From Arthrobotrys musiformis (lineage: Eukaryota > Ascomycota > Orbiliomycetes > Orbiliales > Orbiliaceae): DNA of 64,000 bases. Position numbers and translations under genes: made by a program. The stretch lies in assembly GCA_036971715.1 (NCBI GenBank), contig JAVHJL010000012.1, positions 1,302,001 to 1,366,000 on the forward strand, read 5' to 3'. Shown here piece after piece: positions 54,281 to 64,000 of this stretch. The notes beneath the pieces were generated by a model, which saw only the letters and a program-made list of their open reading frames with translations, did not search any database and was not told where the DNA came from. Numbering within the stretch: the stretch's first letter is position 1; the number at the start of each line of letters is the position of its first letter.

Positions 54281-54599
54281 TAGAGATTGACATGGGTGCG
54301 GTTTAAACCGCAAACCAAACCAATCCAACCCGCCAAGAACGGTTTGGGTTGGTTTGGTTTTCACAAATAAAAATTAGGTTTGGTTTGGATCGGTTTATTA
54401 ATAAAATAATATATATATATATTTAAAATATTAGCAGTAAATATGAGGTTTTAATAAATAATTTTAAAAAATTTAACGGTTTTGAGAAAATTTGACGGTT
54501 TTTTGGAGTGGTTTGGTTTCTTAATTAGAAAACCGAAAACCGCTATGGATGGTTTTTGATATGGAAAACCCGACCCAAACCGCCCCATGTCATTCTCTA
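54281..54599 (-). mobile_element. TA-MITE family A, full-length copy (319 bp)
   Basis: Same TAGAGATTGACATGGG and CATGTCATTCTCTA ends and TA borders as the other copies, with a longer AT-rich middle. The extra part is shared with the truncated copies at 23991 and 60550, so it is ancestral or marks a subfamily. Confidence 0.95.
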
Positions 54600-54989
54600 A
54601 TTCAGCTTCCTCCTATACCGGAGCTCTAGCTCGATATAGAGACCCCGGTGAAATGTGAACCTACAAATTTATAGATTCACGGATCTGTGATCGGGGGTTG
54701 AGTCATTTTATGTTTTAACACTAAATTCTATGTAATAGAAACAAGAAACCACCCACGAGGTGGACAACAAGTCGGTTGGCAGAAACTCAAGACTCTGATA
54801 TTAGGATACTTCGAGCTGCTGTACCCCAGATGGTTGTTAACTTGCTCCAAAACGGATGTACCGCCCTATGTAATCCACAAGGTATCAGCCTTTTGGAACC
54901 AGAAATGATAAGGTCGCATAAAGAGACAAAGTGGATCAGGAGAGATCTAGATAGACCTACCAAAATCGTGAAAGCGGTGTTGACAAGAT

Positions 54990-56570
54990 TCTCAGCATAG
55001 GTCCACTTATCAGCATTGATGGCCCAGAATCCAATACCTCCGATGGTACGGCTCATAATGTACTGAGTCTTGAGCTCAACAATTCTAGGAGTATCGAATG
55101 AAATCATCCCACGAGTCTGGCTGTTATAGGTCCAAGAAGCCATGATCTTCTCATCCTCAAAAACTACATTATCTCCACCTATAGGGATTGAGTTGTAGTC
55201 TGGAACACCATTAGGATCACCCCACAAAGAGTATCCGGGACCAGTAAACAGTTTCCCTAGTCCGTCAGTTCCAGCGAATGAATGACCATAGATTGGACCC
55301 AAAACATTGATCTTTTCGGCTAGGACCCCAGCAGCAAGGTACATCTCAAGTCCGTCGGCAAGGCAGAACTCAGTAGATCCATCAGTAGCCATGAAGAATG
55401 GAGCGGCGTGAGTGGCAACCTTGGAGAACGACCCACCCATATCATAGCCCATGAAGCTGAAGAAGTCGAGGTAATTGTTAAGCTCGGCAATATTAACCAT
55501 CTTAATATAGTGAAGCCTAATGGGAGCGACCATGGAAAGTAGGAGCTTTCTCTCTACACCAAGAATGCTTTGTATGGCATCAAGCTCTTGTTTTAAGAAC
55601 CTCACAGAATCAGCATACATAACCGCCTCAGCTTTATTTCGTGGATATTCCCAATCCTGTAATGTTCAAGATCATTCTTAGTCAAGAAATACAAATCCCG
55701 GGAAGGGGAAACTTACAAAATCAATACTGTCCAACCCCAAATCAATGATAGCTTGAGCAGCAGACTTTGCGAAAGCAAGACACAATTCTAGAGTTCCCAG
55801 CGCATTTGCCCAAGCTCCTTACCATGTGGCCTCCCACCCACCAATAGATAACATTACCTTAAGGTTCCTATTCTAATTTTTCAGTCAAAACACCTGTTCA
55901 AACACGCCATTAACAGCACCCGACTGGTCGCTGGCATCACCAAGGGTTTTCATCTAGTCAACATTAAAGTTAGCCTCTATGCTTCTCGTTTCATATCTTG
56001 AGTTCTGGATCCAGTCACATACCTCAAAATCACTCCAGGGATCTGTCAGATAGATTTGTCCACCGGCTCCAATATTCCAAAACCCAACTAGAAGATGCGT
56101 CCATTGGGACACAATCAAATCAGAGGGCTTGAATTGCCGATCATAAACAAACTGTATATCCAATATTTAGTATCGAGAAATGGATACATCATTTTACAAT
56201 CGACTTACCCAAGTACCAAAATAACCGATATTGCAGAAACCAGGAGTATCGCAACCCGAGTCTAGAGCAGAGATGAGAGCAATCTCGGCCGTAATACTTG
56301 GAACACCACCAGCTGACTGGAAACCACTAGGGGTTGAAGTTGGGACAGCCGGCAAAGCAGTAGCTAGCTGAGAGGCAATACTATCCGGGATGGGAGAAGC
56401 CAAAGCGTAAATATAGGATGTACCAGCCGGGCAAGTAATGGTACTGACGAGCTGAATCTGGCACTCTCCAATTCACAAGGAATGTCTGCCCCAAATTCGC
56501 GAGGGATGTCCACACCAGAAAAAACGCGAGCAAAGAAGCTAAGAAAGACAGAAGAAAGGATATTCTTCAT
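54990..56570 (-). pseudogene. GH18 chitinase with four in-frame stops
   Basis: From ATG near 56570 a signal peptide (MKNILSSVFLSFFARVFSG) leads to a Cys-containing N-terminal region, then, after a frame change at about 56465, to NIGYFGTW. An intron (GTAAGT...TACAG) follows, then FVYDRQFKPSDLIVSQWTHL. Family 18 landmarks are all present: LSIGGW, the catalytic DSIDFDWE (DxxDxDxE, split by a second intron), FMGYDMGG and GFWAIN. One exon has TAG 55954, TGA 55885, TAG 55873 and TAA 55819 (lowest coordinate of each codon) in one continuous frame, each in a coherent context. The enzyme would cut chitin in wall remodelling or nutrition; as written it is dead. The 3' end after 54990 is unclear. Confidence 0.9.
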
Positions 56571-58687
56571 TTTTGGAAAGTTCTGGGGGATTATCAACAA
56601 AAGCTTCTTGGACTATTGATTGCCGTGTTAAACTAATTGGTACCGTGGATAATCTGTGTTCTTAAATGATATTATAAATGCATAGATCTACAATTCCTTA
56701 TGTAAGCACATGAGCTCGAATTCTACTTACTTGTATGACGAGCACAGAATTCTGAATAGATTTGATCAATATAATAGTCTCTAATGAGAATATCAAAGGT
56801 CAGAAAACGCCCCGTTAAAGAGGATATAAAATGCATTTTTCAATAGATAGGAAAGCAAACTTACTGGTACAATTCAAAATCAGGGGGGGATCAGACAAAG
56901 GTACTCAAAGTTTTACTAAAAGGTACGTCTAAGTAGAATCTTAAGGGGTTTTATAGATAACTAGACATGTTTACCCAGACCCATTTTGACCCTTCTTTTC
57001 TTTTACACAGCATGCAACTGTTGACCTTCTGGTACGGGAGTGCGATTGTGTGTATTGTATTGTGCTGTCTATCCTACATGTCCTGCGCCTATAGTCCTGC
57101 AACCCTACAGCAACTTAAAGTTGTATCTTTCCGGTGGGGTTAGCTTCAAAACTAGCCTGATTGTTTCTGACATAACAATTTCAACCAAGCTAGAGGCTCT
57201 TCAGCGCATGATATCAATCGAACCAACAAGAAGTCAGAACGGGATTGAAAGCGATGAGAGGAGATGAGAGCCAAATCACTTAATCACAACACAATCAAAG
57301 AAGTGAGAAAGTTAGATAGATATAGCTATATATAGGAAGATCCTGCCTGAAGCATCTATGAAACAAGAAAATGGGAATTAATATATATTGCCTGTATACG
57401 AAGATGAAGAAAGAAAACTCGTGGCAAACCTATATGAGTGAAGGAAAGTTTAGCTTGCTGGAAGATAATTTAGCAGCTCCTTGGATTTCTTTGGTACTCA
57501 TTTCTTGAAGAAATTTGCTTACTCAAACTCTATCTTTATTAATATTGCGAAGCTAATTAGAACTAGGGTCAATCCAAGATCATATATAGTCGATTAATCA
57601 ATCAATGTACTCTGGAATAGTAGTTATACCTTGCAGTTGTTTAAATCTTATGCTACTGGCGGCTGGCTACCTCCAAGAACTTGCAAGACATTAAATTAAT
57701 TAATTCGGGCTATTCAAACCTGCTTCTGGTGGCCCAGTGTTCCTAGGTACTCGCGAGAGCCTTGTCAAATTCTCCGACTTCAGGAATAGAAGATTTGAAA
57801 CTTTTCTTTGATACTAGTTCGATAAATGGGGTAGGTAGACTCGATAAAGATTGCGCACCATTTATAAAGAATAAGATGGTGGTACGGAAACAATACTAAT
57901 GTTTTTAGTACATGTTAACGTCGACTAAATGTCATATGCAGAAGTAATATGCTGGACTTACACATATTGGTAATCTGGCCAAAACAAACTTTGCAATTTA
58001 TTATAATCTTTGTTTTCTTTTTTTATGTTTTTGGGGCGGTTGCATTGAGTTCTTTCATCATCATCATTACTCGCTTTCGTTGGATAGCTTCGGTAATTAT
58101 GGTGATGAGATGAGCGAGAGGAGTGTTGGGTAAGTGGCTTGACTGTGTGAGGAGTAGCATCAGTATGGAGAATAGGAAGTGGTAGCTACTGGCTACTTGA
58201 AGGAGTTGTATTGAGAGGTGGTGAATGGTTATGAGTTGGGCGGCTAGAGTAGTGGAATGGGGATGAAGGCCAGGCGCTTCTCATCTGATCCTTTACCCTG
58301 TATTTATGCTTAAAGTGTACAGGAATTGTTGCTTGGCTATTGGGGGTAAGTTAATGTGGAGTAGCTGTATGACCAAGTGAGCTGATGCTTATGTTGCATT
58401 GGCTTGATCCCTATATTCCGTCTGGTATGCTGGTTTTGAAAATGATGAACTTAGAAATAGCGGGCGTGTAGGGGCAAATAAAAATTATGTTGACGCCGTA
58501 AAGAATGATGTGCCAGAACATCAGTATTTGGTTCTGTGGTGTTGTTTATAGTATCCGGTGAAGCCAGAATCCCAAGCCTTCGGAATTCCCACTCGGACTC
58601 ATTCCTTTCGCGTAATTGATTCCGGCGGTCTAGCCATCAGCAGCTTAATTAGTTGGAGATGAGCTTTGTTAATGATATGGAGAATTA
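56571..58687. other. 2-kb gene-free interval
   Basis: Mixed-composition sequence without supportable genes; short frames at 57040-57267 and 58666-58911 have no domains. Possibly old promoter of the chitinase on the left and a worn locus on the right. Confidence 0.45.
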
Positions 58688-58923
58688 ATGCATACCAATC
58701 ATGTCCCTATTATATTCATAATCATGGTCTCTATTGGCACCTTGCGGGTGGCCTGGGCGATCAATACCGTGTGGAGATTCTTCCATACCTATGTCTATCC
58801 CAGCGCCAATTGGTTAAGAAAGCAATTTCATGCCCCGAATGCAAGGATTTGCGACGTAGGAGGGTTCCGAAATTTGAGGCTAGAGACGGAAAACTCGAGC
58901 CTAATATCTGAGCCTGAGAGTTA

Positions 58924-58993
58924 TTTTATAATAATTGTCATAATTGTTATAATTGTTATAATTGTTACAATTGTTATAATTGTTATAATTGTT
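58924..58993 (-). repeat. 9-bp satellite array 6
   Basis: About seven ATAATTGTT units with one ACAATTGTT variant; the shortest array. Confidence 0.95.
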
Positions 58994-59127
58994 CAAGTTA
59001 TTGGTTGGAGTTGAAAATACGGACACTTGGTAACGCAGAAAAAGGGCGAGCCAAAGACGGTGTTTAGGTGTAAAAGTTCTAATTCAAAGGCAACGGGGGG
59101 GAAAGTCCCGCACAGAAACCACAAGTC

Positions 59128-59463
59128 ATGCCCTATTGTATGTTATGTTTCGTTAGATCTGTTGATTTTCTATCAAGTTTTAAGATTTTGATGTCTTATA
59201 TTTGTGAATCTGGGGTGATATATATTGAAGCAACTATTGACGAATGGGTAAAACCTATTCATATCTCCGCTATCCTCAAGATGAAGAAACTCAATTTACG
59301 AAGAAACAGAGCCGAAGAATCGAAGGTGCGACTATCTCCCTCGTGCACATGCAAGCCTGAGGCTCGCCCGGGGCGAGTCGTACGCGCCTATCAGAGTTGG
59401 GATGATTTCGATAGGGAGGAAGAGGAGAGGAGAAGCAAGGAGCTTGTTGCCGCTTGGGCATGA
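59128..59463 (+). CDS. Hypothetical ORF truncated at a repeat terminus
   Basis: ATG 59128 opens 111 codons. The second half (MKKLNLRRNRAEESKVRLSP, YQSWDDFDREEEERRSKELV) is highly charged. The stop codon TGA lies inside GGGCATGACACTGG, the first bases of a GGGCTC-family terminus (59456). The original reading frame was therefore probably cut by the element. No family recognised. Confidence 0.4.
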   Translation: MPYCMLCFVRSVDFLSSFKILMSYICESGVIYIEATIDEWVKPIHISAILKMKKLNLRRNRAEESKVRLSPSCTCKPEARPGRVVRAYQSWDDFDREEEERRSKELVAAWA

Positions 59464-59515
59464 CACTGGCATTGGGCTCGTTTTTGGGCTTTTGGCGGGC
59501 TTTTCAGTTTGGGAC
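59456..59515 (+). repeat. GGGCTC-family terminus, diverged
   Basis: GGGCATGACACTGGCATTGG, GCTCGTTTTTGGGCTTTTGG, CGGGCTTTTCAGTTTGGGAC; closest to the copy at 20402-20474. Confidence 0.75.
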
Positions 59516-59689
59516 CATTTAATAATAACTTGTGACAAAATTAATGTTTTTCAACTATTTTTGGACATTTTGAATAGTTTTATTTTGTCCTAATTGATTC
59601 TAAATTTATTTGGTTTTGCTTAAGCGAAATACAACTAGAATTCGCAAGATTTTGTTTAGGTCTCCCGGTACGATCCCCTTATCTTTGGG

Positions 59690-59908
59690 ATGGCTTCAAC
59701 TTCGACCAGCCAGATTCGTCAATGCAAGCGCAGGCGGAATACTTCGATTTTGCCCAGGGATGCTCGTCATGCACAAACGTTGCAAACTCCGCCTCCTCAA
59801 CGCTGCAAGGTTCCAGGGCCTGGCAGAGTACCGCAGAACTCTGTGGAACCAGGGATGGTTACCGTGGTGGTGGAAGGCCACCATGGCAAAACGGTCTGGC
59901 GACGATAA
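59690..59908 (+). CDS. Small basic hypothetical ORF
   Basis: 72 codons from ATG 59690: MASTSTSQIRQCKRRRNTSI, a Pro/Gln linker and GMVTVVVEGHHGKTVWRR, ending TAA. The frame stays coding-like past the TAA (GPTYLVVGPEAEVPL), so this may be one more gene with an in-frame stop. Other frames overlap it. No family recognised. Confidence 0.3.
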   Translation: MASTSTSQIRQCKRRRNTSILPRDARHAQTLQTPPPQRCKVPGPGRVPQNSVEPGMVTVVVEGHHGKTVWRR

Positions 59909-60411
59909 GGGCCGACTTACTTGGTAGTAGGTCCAGAGGCCGAAGTTCCGTTGTCACTATCTAGATGGTCTGGGTATGTCGTATCAATCAGCACGTGTTC
60001 TTGTCCTCTCTCAAATAGCGGAAGGAGCCTCAAATATCCCAAAATCAGATCGAGACGTCGCGAAAAACATCAGTGACTGCTACCAATCCTTCTTGGGTAT
60101 CTTCCGCCAGAACATAAACAGTCTGATGCTTATTCATAGCAGCCCCGAAGCAATAGTATTATAAAAAAAAGACAAAGAGAAAACCTTGAAAAAATAAAAA
60201 AGGAAGCTTGCCGTCTGTTTTCATTAATACCATTATTTCGTCCGTCCGTTCGCTTTCTCGATTGCTCGTTTTCGTCGTTGATCATTATTTTTCATTTTGT
60301 CCATGCCGTCAAATTGAGCATACCAAAGCCCAGAGAGCCAACGACTTGGGACTCTCACCTGGCGTTTCGAATACATTCAGTTTGTTATCTGTGATGAAGA
60401 GGCTGAAAAGA

Positions 60412-60549
60412 CATAACAATTATAACAATTATAACAATTATAACAACAATTATAACAATTATAACAATTATAACAACAATTATAACAATTATAACAATTA
60501 TAACAATTATAACAATTATAACAATTATAACAATTATAACAATTATAAC
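60412..60549 (+). repeat. 9-bp satellite array 7
   Basis: About 15 AACAATTAT units with two AACAACAATTAT expansions 51 bp apart. The array ends exactly at the TA of the adjoining MITE. Confidence 0.97.
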
Positions 60550-60760
60550 TAGAGAATGACATGGGGCGGTTTGGGTTGGTCTCGCGTTGCCAGTCGCCGT
60601 CGGGTTTTCCATATCAAAAACCATCCATAGCGGTTTTCGGTTTTCTAATCAAGAAACCAAACCACTCCAAAAAACCGTCAAACTTTCTCAAAACCGTTAA
60701 ATTTTTTAAAATTATTTATTAAAACCTCATATTTACTACTAATATTTATATAAGACTGTA
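60550..60760 (+). mobile_element. TA-MITE family A, copy truncated at its right end
   Basis: TAGAGAATGACATGGGGCGG terminus abuts satellite array 7. A 20-bp insertion (TTGGTCTCGCGTTGCCAGTC...) interrupts the GGTTTGGGTCGGG segment. Homology fades near 60760 in AT-rich DNA. Confidence 0.9.
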
Positions 60761-60769
60761 AACAAAAAA

Positions 60770-61101
60770 AATAATATAAATTATTCTCTTTTTCATTTTT
60801 GTGGAAACAACTTGAAAAACTTAATCCTTTTCTCTTCATCACCACCACCAAAAAAAAAAAAAAAAAATAAAAAAAAAAAAAAAAAAAAAAATTTATTTAT
60901 ATATAAAAAACAACTTAAAACAAAAAAATATTTTTTATATATAAAAAATAACTTAGAAATTTTTTTGTATTTTTTTTTTTTTTTTTTTTTATTTTTATAT
61001 ATTTTTTTTTATATATATAATTTTTTTTTTTTTTTTATATATAATTTTTTTTTAATAATATTATTATGATTTGTATAATTCTATAGGATTCTATTTTTTT
61101 A

Positions 61102-61150
<49 letters not shown>

Positions 61151-61344
61151 TGTAAAATTCTATAGAATTCTATGAAATTCTATTTTTTATATAGAATTTT
61201 GTAGAATTATTCATGTTATATGTTTAGTAGATTATATAGAATTAATATAGAATTAATTAAAATTCATTTATTCGATATTCTAAATTTTGTCTTAATTACG
61301 TAATTATTCATTATATTTATTATTATTATTATTATTTTTTTTTT
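60770..61344. other. AT-rich tract, probably family B interior
   Basis: Poly-A/T blocks, (ATT)n at 61105-61150 and AATTCTATAGAATTCTATGA words as at 44140-44290. No gene. Confidence 0.6.
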
Positions 61345-61504
61345 TATAATGCCAAGCTTTTCCATCCGATGGAGGGGTTTCCATCCGATGGAAGGTTCTC
61401 CATCCTACGAAAGGGCTTCCATCCGGAAGGCAGGTTTCCATCCTGCCATCCTGCCCATCCTGGGTCAAACACCACACAAAAAAAAATGTGTTTTTTTCCT
61501 GATG
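61345..61504 (-). mobile_element. CATCAGG/CCATCC repeat family B, inverted copy
   Basis: Reverse complement begins CATCAGGAAAAAAACACA and continues with GGATGGAAACCTGCCTTCCG and GGATGGAAAAGCTTGGCATT, matching 43730-43900. Another scrap, GGATGGAAACCTGCCTTCCG, lies at 62166-62185. Confidence 0.9.
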
Positions 61505-61566
61505 GATATTGATAGATCATTCAAGTTTTAATCAATTATATTTATTTAAACTTAAATATTTAAAAT

Positions 61567-61860
61567 TAGGGCATTACACTGGGCTCAAAACTGGGCTCTT
61601 GGCGGAGCCGCACGGACAACCCAGTCGAGACCGTTTCTCCTTAAGGGAGGACTTGTAAAAGAATCTATAAAACCCCAAGGTCACGTGAAGCCTCACGTGA
61701 TTGTAACACCTGTTGAACTCGGAAAAAAACAACAAGGGGGTCCTTCGGACCACTGTAAACCCGACTATGGCGAAGCCCAACCGCCCCGCAGTAGTATGGC
61801 TTACTACGTACGCCATACCACTGCTCGCCCATCCACACCAGTTGGGCTTCGCCTGAAAGG
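61567..61860 (+). mobile_element. GGGCTC-family terminus plus structured body
   Basis: TTAGGGCATTACACTGGGCT opens the best-preserved terminus. The body has a 13-bp perfect inverted repeat (GGCGAAGCCCAAC at 61769-61781 with GTTGGGCTTCGCC at 61841-61853). Nested inside it is a 7-bp hairpin (GTATGGC 61794-61800, GCCATAC 61812-61818). Part of the body recurs at 29101-29192. Confidence 0.8.
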
Positions 61861-61869
61861 AGGGGTGAA

Positions 61870-62402
61870 TATAAAATATAATTTGTAAACTATTAATTAG
61901 GCTGGCCTGCGAACTGGCCTGCGAACTGGCCTGCCTGCCTGCCTGCCTGAGTTCTGACCTACCTATGAACTACCAATTTATTTCTATAATTTACTGTCTG
62001 AACCGCTCTATAAATTTAATTGAATTCGACGTGCTGTGTTGTATATGTTGTGTAACGGAAATGTTGCCAAATCAGCTGATTTTTGGCCCATACAAATTTT
62101 TCGCGGAGAATAGTTAAATCCCTCCTTTCAGTCGGGCAACACATTTTTGTTTTGTGTGGATGCCAGGATGGAAACCTGCCTTCCGAGGATGGAGAACTGA
62201 ACCTATCATGCCAATGATGGAAAAAATAGGTATGGACATGCACACCCGTCCAGGGATATTCCAGAGTACAGTTAACTAGCACGTAAAAAAATACAAACGT
62301 AGGCAAATTGAAACGAACGATCAATCAAAAACAGCTATGGGTCTGTGAATTGAAGGTTGAAGCATAGAAGTCCGAACGAATGCACGTACGATAGAAAAAG
62401 CT
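61870..62402. other. Intergenic
   Basis: (GCCTGCCTGCCT)-type simple sequence at 61900-61948. No gene. Confidence 0.5.
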
Positions 62403-63949
62403 TTATGGTGGCATAACCCTCTCAAGACGGGATTTCCATTCCAATTCAAAAATTATACGCGCGTCTAGAGCAGCCACGTATTCGATACAAGCAGTTCTCT
62501 CTTCGTGCAGCTTGTTTAATTGATTGTTTATATATTTTAGACTAATCTCGAATTCGGGTTCAGTGTTTGTCCCCTTTGAATAACCATCGTTTCGTGCACA
62601 TTCAAGGATATTCTTCTCCACCCTCGCAGAGAGGTAATGGGTCCTAAGCAAACTGTACTCGTTCCATACTGCCCTATACAATGCTACCGATGCAGAGAAT
62701 TTACTATATATTGACGCAGAAATATCTTCGCAGGGAATAGGAAGCTCGGGGATCGCCGGTGGCTCCGGTATCGGGAGGAAGCGGACAAATGTGCTGAGCG
62801 GGGGGGCTGGGCCTTCGGAGACAAAGCTTCCCTTCTTCGGTGTAGCTGGGACGGTCGAGGCACTGAGGTAGCTCTTCTGTGGGGTGTCGACATCCATCGG
62901 GACAGGGGAGGCACTACTATCCACACTTGTGTCATTACCACCCCGTACCGGATGGTCGAAATTTCGTGGGCTTTGGATATCCCCATCAATAGGGTTTCTC
63001 GACCTAGAGTCCCTTAAATTGCTGTACTGCCCGCTGGCCAATGCTTGTTGTATCTTCGCAGATTGGGCGGCTTCCTTCAATTTTTTCCCCCTGTTTTTGC
63101 GAATTTTTGATTCAGGCCCCCTCGGAAACTTAGATTTCGGCGGCTTTTTTCGGCGCTTGGGTAGGTTATTTACTGGTAAAACCTCAGGGGTGTGGCTGTG
63201 GGGACGCAGCCGAGGGGATGGATCACGTTGCCCTATGACGGTTTCTTCGTGTTATTTTTTTCAGCCCGGACCCAGATGAGTACTCTGTCATTTTTACCAT
63301 TTTGTTGGTTATGATTCACTCCTACCCACTCTGACCTTGAACCAACCTTTCTCCTTTCTCTGGAATCGCTCACCCCGTCGTCCTTGTACGGATTCATCAG
63401 GCTCTTCTTGGGGTGACGAGGGGTTTCTCCTTTACGAGAGCTGCGTTGCCGCTGTTGTTCTTGCGCCGTCCTCCGCCTATAGCTATGCATTCTATCTGAA
63501 GCGCTTGTATGTGCGGCATCATCCCGGTAATATTTAGCTCTGAATGGTGCATCAACAGGCCAATCGCTTGTGTTGGCAGGCTTACTCGTGTCAAAACACG
63601 TGTTGTGGGGGGCGGATGTTTTATTGGAGGGGGCGGGGACACCGCACCCACTTTCCTTAGTTTTACTCTTCTCCCCATCGCGCTGTTTCGCGCGCTCACT
63701 TAGAAAGCCGTAAGCTTCGATAATTTTTTGAGTATAGCAGGTGAAATTGCCCTCACGGCCATGGTTCCGATCCGGGTGATGCTGAAGTACTAAATGACAA
63801 AGTTACTACGATGGCAGTATCGTAAATTGACGTCTGCGGGCTATACGCTTCGCCTTATATGCTCTTCTGAGATCCTTAGCGGAAGCATCCGCATTCAAAC
63901 CGAGAATCTCAGTATAGGTATCAATCTCTTCGCCGGGGGGTCTCGACAT
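62403..63949 (-). CDS. J-domain (DnaJ/Hsp40-type) protein with basic, coiled-coil tail
   Basis: Three exons: 63949-63847, 63789-63298 and 63232-62403, joined by GT-AG introns of 57 and 65 bp. The spliced length is exactly 475 codons (474 aa). Residues 10-60 form a J-domain: DTYTEILGLNADASAKDLRR, then HHPDRN with the invariant HPD at 39-41, then EGNFTCYTQKIIEAYGFLS. J-domains stimulate the ATPase of Hsp70 partners. The rest is unlike canonical DnaJ: no G/F-rich or zinc-finger region, but a disordered middle, a basic block (PKRRKKPPKSKF, RKNRGKKLKE) and a C-terminal coiled coil of about 100 residues. Nuclear location is inferred. A relic of a paralogue lies at 52881-53171. Confidence 0.85.
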
Positions 63950-64000
63950 CTATGAATAATTAAATCAATATCACGAAGGTAGTCTATAGATCTATGACGC

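Overview
The window looks like nuclear DNA of a filamentous ascomycete (Pezizomycotina-type), with a block of mitochondrial origin at its left edge. The fungal assignment rests on short GT-AG introns of about 54-79 bp, a Zn2Cys6 regulator, a Yap/Pap1-like bZIP, a GT90 glycosyltransferase, a GH18 chitinase, copia and Tc1/mariner relics, and long AT-rich gene-free tracts. I cannot name the species.

Layout. 1-4112 is AT-rich mitochondrial-type sequence: a fragment of cox1 running into an intron-encoded GIY-YIG endonuclease, then a linear-plasmid-type single-subunit RNA polymerase that reads through only if TGA means Trp. At about 4110 the sequence changes abruptly to nuclear composition. 4.2-12.8 kb holds a Myb-like gene, a broken protein kinase, a broken acidic protein, an AT-hook protein and a secreted protein. 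13-21.6 kb is a decay zone: F-box-like relics, a gag-like ORF, a copia gag relic, and a two-exon gene sitting between inverted repeats. 22.3-27.6 kb has a bZIP factor, a zinc-ribbon relic and a Cul1-type cullin. 28-41.6 kb has low-complexity nuclear-type proteins, a Zn2Cys6 factor, transposon relics and a charged 338-aa protein. 42-47.5 kb is a very AT-rich MITE-laden tract. 47.6-49 kb is a GT90 gene. 50-56.6 kb has an AT-hook gene, a transposon-fused ORF, an F-box gene and a chitinase pseudogene. 59-61.9 kb is mainly repeats. 62.4-63.95 kb is an intact three-exon J-domain protein.

Three things stand out. (1) A 9-bp satellite (unit AACAATTAT) occurs as seven separate arrays in both orientations. 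(2) At least three short non-autonomous repeat families recur. One is a clean TA-flanked MITE with three full-length copies, and the termini of another family lie inside or at the end of ORFs. (3) Many otherwise coherent genes carry in-frame TAG/TGA/TAA codons, most of them one C-to-T step from Gln or Arg codons, which is what repeat-induced point mutation or cytosine deamination would leave. Other genes carry single-base indels next to homopolymers, which may be pseudogenisation or consensus error. I saw no rRNA, convincing tRNA or CRISPR array. The genes do not form one pathway; the window reads as a repeat-rich accessory region.
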